A stretch of DNA of 5,024 nt from Methanobacteriota archaeon (GTDB lineage Archaea > Thermoplasmatota > Poseidoniia > Poseidoniales > Thalassarchaeaceae), in assembly GCA_002697105.1 (NCBI GenBank), contig NZTS01000023.1:1-5024 (forward strand), read 5' to 3'. The translations under genes and the position numbers were made by a program. Below are positions 1 through 5,024 of the stretch, one piece after another. Positions within the stretch are counted from its first letter, which is position 1. Each line of letters opens with the position of its first letter. Under the pieces are notes generated by a model. It did not search any database and was not told the origin of the DNA. It saw only the letters and a list, made by a program, of their open reading frames with translations.

Positions 1-852
1 GTAGAAGTATTACGACAAAAACATGGGCATGAGTCTGTGATAGCAACGGATATTCGAAAAGCAGAAGGGTGTCAAATTCTTGATGTCATGAATAAAAGAG
101 AAGTTCATAAATTGGTAAACGAACAAGAAATTACTGAAATCTATCATTTAGCAGCATTACTATCTGCTACTGGAGAAAAAAATCCGGAATTATGTTGGGA
201 TATCAATGTAATTGGACTAGAAAATGTGATTACTGCTGCAAAAGAAACCAATGCAAGATTGTTTTCTCCCTCATCTATTGCTGTTTTTGGTCCAGATTGT
301 CCAAATATTGCCCCCCAAATAACACCACTAAATCCCTCAACAGTTTACGGAAGAACAAAGGTAGTTGGAGAACAATTAGCAATAACTTCTGGTATTGATA
401 TGAGAGGGATTCGATATCCTGGTCTAATTTCATACAAAGCGCCCGCTGGCGGGGGAACAACAGATTATGCAGTAGAAATTTTTCATCATGCTCTAGAGAA
501 TGGACATTACCAATGTTTTGTTCGTGAAGATACAAAATTACCAATGATGTATATGGATGATGCTATTCGTGCCACAGTAGAGTTGATGGATTACCCCTTA
601 GAGAAGTTAAGTGAATCAAGAGGAGGATACAATATCTCTGGATGTTCGTTTACAGTTGGAGAATTGGTAAATAGTATTCAACGACACTTACCTGATTTTA
701 TTTGTACATATAATCCAGATATTAGACAAACATATGCAGATTCTTGGCCTGATGAAATTGAAGATGACATTGCAAGGAAAGAATGGGGATGGAGTCCGAG
801 GTTCGATCTAGATATGATAGTAGATGAAATGATTACTAATTTAGCAAATTAA
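1..852 (+). CDS. tdh: L-threonine 3-dehydrogenase, short-chain (NAD-dependent epimerase/dehydratase-like) type, 5' end missing
   Basis: This enzyme oxidises L-threonine with NAD+ to 2-amino-3-oxobutyrate, the first step of threonine breakdown to glycine and acetyl-CoA, in the cytoplasm. The frame is open from base 1 (V-E-V-L-R-Q...), so the GTG at 37 is internal and the gene begins outside the window. The visible part is 283 residues; the family is about 310-320, so roughly 30 N-terminal residues with the GxxGxxG dinucleotide-binding loop are missing. Numbering from base 1, the visible hallmarks are VIATDIRK (13-20), YHLAALLSATGEKNP (48-62), the serine stretch SPSSIAVFGP (89-98) and the catalytic YxxxK as YGRTK (116-120). 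RYPGLISYKAPAGGGTTDYA (138-157) and the substrate-side stretch MMYMDDAIRATVELM (182-196) follow. These match short-chain Tdh rather than the zinc MDR-type Tdh or a UDP-glucose epimerase. The stop TAA (850-852) overlaps the stop of the convergent thermosome gene. Assignment to the subfamily is confident; activity is inferred. Confidence 0.9.
   Translation, partial: VEVLRQKHGHESVIATDIRKAEGCQILDVMNKREVHKLVNEQEITEIYHLAALLSATGEKNPELCWDINVIGLENVITAAKETNARLFSPSSIAVFGPDCPNIAPQITPLNPSTVYGRTKVVGEQLAITSGIDMRGIRYPGLISYKAPAGGGTTDYAVEIFHHALENGHYQCFVREDTKLPMMYMDDAIRATVELMDYPLEKLSESRGGYNISGCSFTVGELVNSIQRHLPDFICTYNPDIRQTYADSWPDEIEDDIARKEWGWSPRFDLDMIVDEMITNLAN
849..852. other. Convergent stop-codon overlap (TTAA)
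   Basis: The palindromic TTAA supplies TAA stops to both facing genes: 850-852 on the plus strand for threonine dehydrogenase and 851-849 on the minus strand for the thermosome. There is no intergenic space, so any transcription terminator of either gene must lie inside the coding region of the other. No T-run or hairpin is evident at the junction itself. Confidence 0.95.
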
Positions 853-2456
853 TCATCATCTTGATTTAATTCTGATTGCCAATCAGGAGTTTGAGGGTCT
901 TGTTTTGCCCACAATATATCACCAATCCGAAGTACAGAAATCGCTGATTCTGTAGCTCCAACAAGAGCTTGACGTGTTGTTCGAACTGGCTCTAAAATTC
1001 CTCGTTCATACATGTCATAGATGCTTCTATCTGTAACATCAAGGCCCAACCAATCATTATCATTTGATGCTTGAGCAGCAGTAATCTCTAGAATTCTATC
1101 TAACCCATCTAATCCAGCATTTTCAGACAATGCGCGAGGGATACATTCCATAGCCGCTGCATATGCCTCAATCGCTAATTGTTCACGACCTGGGACAGTA
1201 GTGGAGAATGATCTCAACCTTCGAGCAAGAGCGATTTGAATTGCACCTCCTCCCGGAAGAATTGATGAATCTTGTACAAGTCCACAAGCAACCCCGATTG
1301 CATCATCAAATGCTCTCATTGTTTCTTCCAGAATAGATTGAGTAGAACCTCTAATTATCACAGTTTGACCTGAACCTACAGAACCATGAATTCGAACATG
1401 ATCGATTGACTCCCAACTCTCTTCTTTGATTGATTCAAAATCCCCTAAACAATCTGAATCTATTGCTCTAGTATCTCGAATAATACTAGCTCCGCACGCT
1501 CTTGCAATTAATTCTAAATCATCTCTTTCAACTCTTCGATAAGTTACTATTCCCGCCTTGCGAAGCATAGGAATTGCATCATCATTGACTCCATCTCGTA
1601 CAATTAACAAATTAGTTCCTACATCCGCTATTGTTTGTACTCTATCTTGTAATTCCTTCTTTTGACGTTCAATAAATCGTGCCAACATTCCAGGTTCTGT
1701 TATTCGAATAGATGCATCAAGAGACAGTTCTTTAGGATCTAAACCCCCATCCAAAATTAATACCTTTCCTGCTGCCAATTTATCAGACGTCTGGGAGTCA
1801 AGACGAGTTTTTCGCATTATAATTCCATCAATTCTTTCTGAATCAGAAACTCGTCCACCTCGAATAGTAATTCTCTTGATATCATTAGGATCAATTGATT
1901 CACGATTTGAACGCTTGTACGCTATTTTCGCAGCTTCAACTGCTAATTGAGAAAGACTAGTTCGTGTATCTTCGCTTATTTTTCCTGCCAAACTTGTTTC
2001 TACCACTCGAATGAGGTCATCCTCATCGGATGTCCTAGAAATAGATTCAATTTCTGATAGAGCATAATCTAAAGACATTCTATATCCTTTTGTTAGTACA
2101 GATGGATGAATCCCTCTATCGATCCAATCTAACGCATTCAACAACAATTCTGCAGTCAATACGATAGCACTTGTAGTTCCGTCATGAGCCTCCGTATCTT
2201 GGGTAGTAGATGTGTCTATCAGCATCCTTGCAGTAGGGTGTTCAACCTTTGCAGCTTCCAAAACCGTAACTCCATCATTGGTTACTTGAACATCACCCAC
2301 ATCAGAAATCAACATTTTATCTAAGCCATGAGGGCCTAATGTAGACCTAACCGCATTAGCCAGTGCGAGGGCTGCTTTGACATTATTACGAAATGCAGTG
2401 TTTCCTTGCTCTCGCTCAGTATCCTGAAGGATTCTCTCATGCTCCCTACTAGCCAT
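849..2456 (-). CDS. Thermosome subunit (group II chaperonin, TCP-1/CCT family), divergent
   Basis: This is a subunit of the ATP-driven double-ring chaperonin that encloses and folds proteins in the archaeal cytosol. The 535 residues are normal length, and the order is equatorial, intermediate, apical, intermediate, equatorial. Visible motifs are TLGPHGLDKML (39-49), NDG (60-62), HDGTTSAIVL (91-100) and GG at 200-201. An apical region follows at about 205-360. The intermediate-domain DDA (384-386) includes the expected hydrolytic Asp, and PGGGA (401-405), LSENAGLD (443-450), GLDV (471-474) and GILEP (486-490) follow. Odd points: position 91 is His where the family has Gly (GDGTT); position 43 is His where archaeal thermosomes usually have Lys (GPKG); the usual HxxMPK stretch after the GVVxxK segment is not recognisable (about 217-229). 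The tail is acidic, ending DDD, with no Gly/Met repeats. The ATG at 2456 is the first start after an in-frame upstream TAG. It has no Shine-Dalgarno sequence. It could be a second, specialised paralogue; family membership is certain. Confidence 0.96.
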   Translation of the reverse strand: MASREHERILQDTEREQGNTAFRNNVKAALALANAVRSTLGPHGLDKMLISDVGDVQVTNDGVTVLEAAKVEHPTARMLIDTSTTQDTEAHDGTTSAIVLTAELLLNALDWIDRGIHPSVLTKGYRMSLDYALSEIESISRTSDEDDLIRVVETSLAGKISEDTRTSLSQLAVEAAKIAYKRSNRESIDPNDIKRITIRGGRVSDSERIDGIIMRKTRLDSQTSDKLAAGKVLILDGGLDPKELSLDASIRITEPGMLARFIERQKKELQDRVQTIADVGTNLLIVRDGVNDDAIPMLRKAGIVTYRRVERDDLELIARACGASIIRDTRAIDSDCLGDFESIKEESWESIDHVRIHGSVGSGQTVIIRGSTQSILEETMRAFDDAIGVACGLVQDSSILPGGGAIQIALARRLRSFSTTVPGREQLAIEAYAAAMECIPRALSENAGLDGLDRILEITAAQASNDNDWLGLDVTDRSIYDMYERGILEPVRTTRQALVGATESAISVLRIGDILWAKQDPQTPDWQSELNQDDD

Positions 2457-2477
2457 GGACAGACAAGCGACTCGGAT

Positions 2478-2490
2478 GTTCCACTTGAAC
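2478..2490. promoter_or_regulatory. GTTC-N5-GAAC inverted repeat, possible regulator site
   Basis: The perfect half-sites GTTC (2478-2481) and GAAC (2487-2490) are separated by five bases. They lie 22 bases upstream of the thermosome ATG, which would be between a transcription start and the start codon. The spacing suits a dimeric helix-turn-helix protein. It does not match the Archaeoglobus HSR1 consensus as I recall it (CTAAC-N5-GTTAG), although the spacing is the same. A four-base arm can arise by chance in 137 bases, so the call is weak. Confidence 0.25.
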
Positions 2491-2537
2491 CCAATGTGCT
2501 AACTTGATTTGAGAAATTACACATTTTTACGAATATT

Positions 2538-2546
2538 GATATATGG
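2538..2546 (+). promoter_or_regulatory. Candidate TATA-like element for the hsp20-like/dnaK pair
   Basis: GATATATGG sits in the most AT-rich part of the divergent region, about 50 bases upstream of the preferred GTG start. An archaeal TATA box acts about 25 bases before the transcription start, which would put the start near 2566 and leave a short leader containing the GGTGAT ribosome site. The ATATAT core (2539-2544) is symmetric, so it could also serve the thermosome gene on the minus strand. This is inferred from composition and distance only. Confidence 0.35.
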
Positions 2547-2584
2547 TAGGTACTATCGCACATTACAACCCGAGGTTGTATAGT

Positions 2585-2590
2585 GGTGAT
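2585..2590 (+). promoter_or_regulatory. Ribosome binding site GGTGAT supporting the GTG start at 2594
   Basis: GGTGAT is complementary to the ATCACC near the 3' end of 16S rRNA (the 3' part of the extended GGAGGTGATC Shine-Dalgarno). It ends three bases before the GTG. Because this is the downstream half of the extended motif, the short spacing is acceptable. The alternative ATG at 2543 has no such site and lies inside the TATA-like element, so the GTG is preferred. Confidence 0.5.
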
Positions 2591-2593
2591 TTT

Positions 2594-3208
2594 GTGAGCG
2601 AAGATTGGGAAGAGGGTTTGATTGATCAACTACTTTCTATGTTCAATCAACTTGGAATGGAGATGACAAGAGACCAATTAATGGGTCTAATCAATCAAAT
2701 TCGAGGCCAATTCGAAGGAATGGGAATTGATATGGAGAAATTAGAGTCAGGAGATATAGCAATAGATGCTCAAGCAAACATGGATGCGTTAGCAAAGGCT
2801 ATTGGTTCTATGATGAGTAACGGTGGAGAAATAGGTGATCTTCTAGGAACAATGGGATTCAAAGTTGATGTTCAACCAAAAACAGTTATCATTGAAACTC
2901 CTTCAAAAAATGAAAATAATGATTCAGAATCTGGAGAAGAGTTAGAGCCAGATGTCCATATTTGGGATACAACAATGCATATTACAATCGATTTAACTCA
3001 TGATAATGTAGAAAATGATAATTTAGACTTGACTCTGACTGATGGAGGTACTATCCTACAAATTATCAAAGGAAATCAATTACGACCATTTCGCAAGATA
3101 GAACTTGAAAGAGTGGCGAAAGAAGTGATTTCATGGGATTTGAACAATGGAATTTTAGATATCGAATTAAGTATTAATGGAAACAATGGAAATATAAAAA
3201 TTGAATGA
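2594..3208 (+). CDS. Hsp20/alpha-crystallin-like small heat shock protein with novel N-terminal region
   Basis: This is a probable ATP-independent holdase that binds unfolding proteins and passes them to DnaK. From the GTG start (Met-Ser-Glu-Asp-Trp...) it has 204 residues. Residues 1-90 are predicted helical and Met/Gln-rich (MFNQLGMEMTRDQLMGLINQ, 16-35) and match no domain I recognise. Residues 104-120 are an acidic, Asn/Ser/Glu-rich linker. Residues 120-192 resemble an alpha-crystallin beta-sandwich: alternating strands, an arginine-led RKIEL strand (167-171) and the diagnostic NNGILDIEL (184-192), which corresponds to the family's NGVLxVxL. The last four residues are IKIE, so an I-x-I motif, which small Hsps use for oligomer assembly, sits almost at the end. 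There is no signal peptide or membrane segment. It lies 14 bases before dnaK on the same strand, so the two are probably cotranscribed. An ATG at 2543 would add 17 residues but lacks a ribosome site. A gas-vesicle GvpH-like assignment is possible, but no gvp genes are here. Confidence 0.72.
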   Translation: MSEDWEEGLIDQLLSMFNQLGMEMTRDQLMGLINQIRGQFEGMGIDMEKLESGDIAIDAQANMDALAKAIGSMMSNGGEIGDLLGTMGFKVDVQPKTVIIETPSKNENNDSESGEELEPDVHIWDTTMHITIDLTHDNVENDNLDLTLTDGGTILQIIKGNQLRPFRKIELERVAKEVISWDLNNGILDIELSINGNNGNIKIE

Positions 3209-3209
3209 T

Positions 3210-3214
3210 GGAGG
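3210..3214 (+). promoter_or_regulatory. Strong Shine-Dalgarno site of dnaK
   Basis: GGAGG lies eight bases before the dnaK ATG and immediately after the stop codon (3206-3208) of the hsp20-like gene. This fixes the dnaK start, implies translation from a shared mRNA, and shows that this organism uses canonical Shine-Dalgarno pairing at least for internal operon genes. Confidence 0.85.
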
Positions 3215-3222
3215 AATAAATA

Positions 3223-5024
3223 ATGAGTGGACCTGTAATTGGAATAGACCTAGGAACGACAAACAGTTGCGTAGCTACCTTAGAAGGTGGGCAGCCAGTA
3301 GTGATTGCAAATTCTGAAGGAGCAAGAACTACTCCTAGCGTAGTTGCCTTTACTAAAGAAAATGAAAGATTGGTGGGTGTTACTGCAAAAAGACAAGCAG
3401 TAACAAATTCTGAAAAAACCATATTATCAGTAAAAAGAGAAATGGGCACTGATTGGTCGCAAAAAATTGATGATGAAACCTATACGCCTCAGGAAATCTC
3501 TGCATTTATTCTACAGAAATTGAAAGCAGATGCTGAAGATTATCTTGGAAGAGAAGTCAAACAAGCAGTAATTACTTGCCCTGCTTATTTCAGTGATGCA
3601 CAACGAAAAGCGACCAAGGATGCAGGTAGGATTGCAGGACTGGATGTTTTAAGAATCATCAATGAACCTACAGCGGCGGCTCTTGCTTATGGTGTAGACA
3701 AAGATGATGATCAAACTATACTAGTCTACGATCTGGGTGGAGGGACATTTGATGTTTCAGTCCTAGAAATTTACCAGGTTGATGGCCAACCACAAATCGA
3801 AGTTAAGGCAACATCTGGAGATAATCGTCTAGGTGGAGATGATTTTGATCATAAAATCGTTGACTATCTTGTTTCTGAATTTAAGAAGAATACGGGGATA
3901 GATTTGGAAAAAGACTTGCAAGCAATGAGTCGAGTTCGAGAAGCATCTGAAAAAGCAAAGATAGAGTTATCTCAAACTCAATCTGCGAATGTCAATCTAC
4001 CATTTATCACAATGAGAGATGGACAACCAGAACATCTCGATATTTCGATTACTCGCGCCAAATTCGAAGATTTGGTTTCCGACCTAATTAAACGAACAAT
4101 GAAGCCAACAAGACAAGCAATGAAAGATGCTGGATTGAATAAAGGAGAGGTTGACAAGGTAATTTTAGTCGGTGGATCCACAAGAATTCCTGCAGTCCAA
4201 ACTGCTATTGAAAGCGAAGTAGGTAAAGCTCCATTCAAAGGAATCAATCCTGATGAAGCAGTGGCAGTAGGTGCTGCCCTCCAAGCTGGAATTATCGTTG
4301 GAGACGAAGGGGTAACCGACGTTCTACTTCTTGATGTAACTCCTCTTACTCTTGGAATCGAAACCTTGGGTGGTGTAACAACCACAATGATAGAACGTAA
4401 TACAACTATCCCTAGCAAACGTTCAGAAGTTTTTAGCACAGCAGCAGATAATCAACCAGCAGTAGAAATTCACGTCCTTCAAGGTGAAAGAGAGTTTGCT
4501 AAAGACAATATTACTCTTGGAATGTTCCATCTTACAGGTATTCCAGCTGCAAGAAGAGGTATTCCTCAAATTGAAGTTACCTTTGATATTGATGCAAATG
4601 GAATTGTAAATGTAAGTGCAAAAGATCTAGGAACAGGAAAAGAACAGTCAATTAAGATTGAAAGTCAAACTAGCCTTTCTGAAGAAGAAATCCAAAAGAA
4701 GATATCAGAGGCTGAAGAATTTGCTGAAGATGACAAACGAAGGAAAGCTAGAGTTGAGTTACGTAATCAAGCAGATAGTATTGTCTACCAAACTCGTAGA
4801 ACTATTGAGGAAGCCGAAGATAAATTATCTGAGGATGATTCTGCTCCAGTACTAGCCAAAGTTGACGAATTAGAAGCATTGATTCGTACAGACGATGCGC
4901 CAGTTCCTGACGAAGATTTGGATGAAGCAGCTATTCAATCTAAAGTAAAGGAATTAGAGGAAGCAATGCATTCAATTTCAGCGAAATTGTATGAAGCAGC
5001 AGCAGCAGCTATGGAAACTGAATC
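3223..5024 (+). CDS. dnaK: Molecular chaperone DnaK (Hsp70), 3' end beyond window
   Basis: This is the ATP-dependent Hsp70 that binds exposed hydrophobic segments, working with DnaJ and GrpE in the cytosol. The frame is open from the ATG to the right edge: 600 residues, of about 610-640 expected. The nucleotide-binding domain shows [10 protein letters not shown] (6-15), the catalytic lysine in SVKREMG (69-75, K71), the segment [12 protein letters not shown] (117-128), [12 protein letters not shown] (146-157), [10 protein letters not shown] (170-179), RLGGDDFD (202-209) and [10 protein letters not shown] (315-324). The interdomain linker is DVLLLD (366-371). The beta substrate-binding domain includes [12 protein letters not shown] (390-401), HVLQGERE (418-425) and [13 protein letters not shown] (449-461). 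A charged helical lid begins at about 485. The domain lacks the roughly 24-residue insertion of proteobacterial DnaK and reads like Bacillus DnaK, the form usual in archaea and attributed to lateral transfer. Cys119 and Ser124 replace the usual Val and Asn. dnaJ or grpE may follow, but neither is in view. Confidence 0.98.
   Translation, partial: MSGPVIGIDLGTTNSCVATLEGGQPVVIANSEGARTTPSVVAFTKENERLVGVTAKRQAVTNSEKTILSVKREMGTDWSQKIDDETYTPQEISAFILQKLKADAEDYLGREVKQAVITCPAYFSDAQRKATKDAGRIAGLDVLRIINEPTAAALAYGVDKDDDQTILVYDLGGGTFDVSVLEIYQVDGQPQIEVKATSGDNRLGGDDFDHKIVDYLVSEFKKNTGIDLEKDLQAMSRVREASEKAKIELSQTQSANVNLPFITMRDGQPEHLDISITRAKFEDLVSDLIKRTMKPTRQAMKDAGLNKGEVDKVILVGGSTRIPAVQTAIESEVGKAPFKGINPDEAVAVGAALQAGIIVGDEGVTDVLLLDVTPLTLGIETLGGVTTTMIERNTTIPSKRSEVFSTAADNQPAVEIHVLQGEREFAKDNITLGMFHLTGIPAARRGIPQIEVTFDIDANGIVNVSAKDLGTGKEQSIKIESQTSLSEEEIQKKISEAEEFAEDDKRRKARVELRNQADSIVYQTRRTIEEAEDKLSEDDSAPVLAKVDELEALIRTDDAPVPDEDLDEAAIQSKVKELEEAMHSISAKLYEAAAAAMETE

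Larger units (their letters stand above)
2457..2593. promoter_or_regulatory. Divergent intergenic region between thermosome and hsp20-like/dnaK genes
   Basis: This is the only non-coding stretch here where two divergently read genes start, so it should hold a promoter for each. The thermosome-proximal half (2457-2500) is mixed in composition and contains an inverted repeat. The half from about 2501 to 2546 is clearly AT-rich and holds the TATA-like candidates for both directions. On the minus strand, AT-rich CATATATC and CAATATTCG (about 2545-2530) lie some 75-90 bases before the thermosome ATG, which would give that mRNA a leader of roughly 50-60 bases. Promoter function is inferred from gene orientation; the exact sites are uncertain. 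Confidence 0.7.

Noticed and set aside
2476..2500. GGGTTCAAGT on the minus strand as a tRNA T-loop
   Set aside because: There is no T-stem partner, anticodon arm or acceptor stem around it, and it lies in a 137-base intergenic region between protein genes.
2491..2507. CTAAC near 2499-2503 as half of an Archaeoglobus-type HSR1 heat-shock site (CTAAC-N5-GTTAG)
   Set aside because: The second half-site GTTAG is absent at the required spacing, so only an isolated five-base match remains.
2543..2593. ATG at 2543 as the start of the hsp20-like gene
   Set aside because: It gives 17 extra residues with no family resemblance, has no ribosome site before it, and lies inside the TATA-like element. The GTG at 2594 has GGTGAT just upstream. 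Not excluded outright.
2336..2629. Minus-strand open frame of 97 codons spanning the divergent intergenic region
   Set aside because: It overlaps the thermosome start in another frame and the hsp20-like start, and the protein has no recognisable features. The conserved thermosome N-terminus (TLGPHGLDKML) shows which frame is used.
3174..3449. Minus-strand open frame of 91 codons across the hsp20-like/dnaK junction
   Set aside because: It is antisense to the dna[11 protein letters not shown] region, and its hydrophobic look is the complement of that coding sequence. No independent support.
3978..4439. Long open frame on the minus strand (153 codons) opposite dnaK
   Set aside because: It lies wholly inside the dnaK substrate-binding and late nucleotide-binding coding region, and its translation is Ser/Thr/Val/Pro-rich without any recognisable domain. 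Long antisense frames opposite dnaK are a known codon-use artefact.
4658..4855. Plus-strand frame of 65 codons, Lys/Leu-rich
   Set aside because: It is a shifted-frame reading of the Glu/Lys-rich DnaK lid, whose own frame is unbroken through the region.
4999..5011. Tandem GCA triplets near the right edge
   Set aside because: Four in-frame alanine codons in the Ala-rich DnaK C-terminal helix are ordinary for this family and too short to count as a repeat element.

Overview
The window looks like a protein-quality-control locus from an AT-rich, mesophilic euryarchaeon. The best guess is an uncultured marine lineage related to Thermoplasmata (Marine Group II or III). Three observations support this. 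The group II chaperonin (thermosome) is an archaeal/eukaryotic family. The DnaK is the short, Gram-positive-like form that archaea carry by lateral transfer. The threonine dehydrogenase is the short-chain (epimerase-like) type known from Thermoplasma relatives. The taxonomic call is inference from protein resemblance only, with no phylogenetic marker in the window.

Layout: bases 1-852 (+) hold the 3' part of an L-threonine 3-dehydrogenase gene whose first codons lie beyond the left edge. Bases 849-2456 (-) hold a complete thermosome subunit. The two genes converge and share a TTAA at their stop codons (849-852). Bases 2457-2593 are the only non-coding stretch of any size. It separates the thermosome gene from a rightward pair and should contain both promoters; an AT-rich TATA-like element and a perfect GTTC-N5-GAAC inverted repeat are visible. 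Bases 2594-3208 (+) encode a small protein with a C-terminal alpha-crystallin (Hsp20-like) domain behind an unfamiliar helical, Met-rich N-terminus. After a 14-base gap carrying a strong Shine-Dalgarno sequence, dnaK starts at 3223 and runs off the right edge with 600 codons visible.

How the genes fit together: sHsp-like holdase, DnaK and thermosome are successive levels of the same folding system. Aggregation-prone clients are held, passed to the Hsp70, and finally enclosed by the chaperonin. Their divergent arrangement around one short intergenic region suggests joint heat/stress control. The threonine dehydrogenase is metabolic and probably unrelated apart from its position.

No new defence or mobile system is seen. 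The most unusual points are the thermosome's substituted nucleotide-binding motif (HDGTT instead of the near-invariant GDGTT), the unknown N-terminal domain on the Hsp20-like protein, and the shared chaperone control region.
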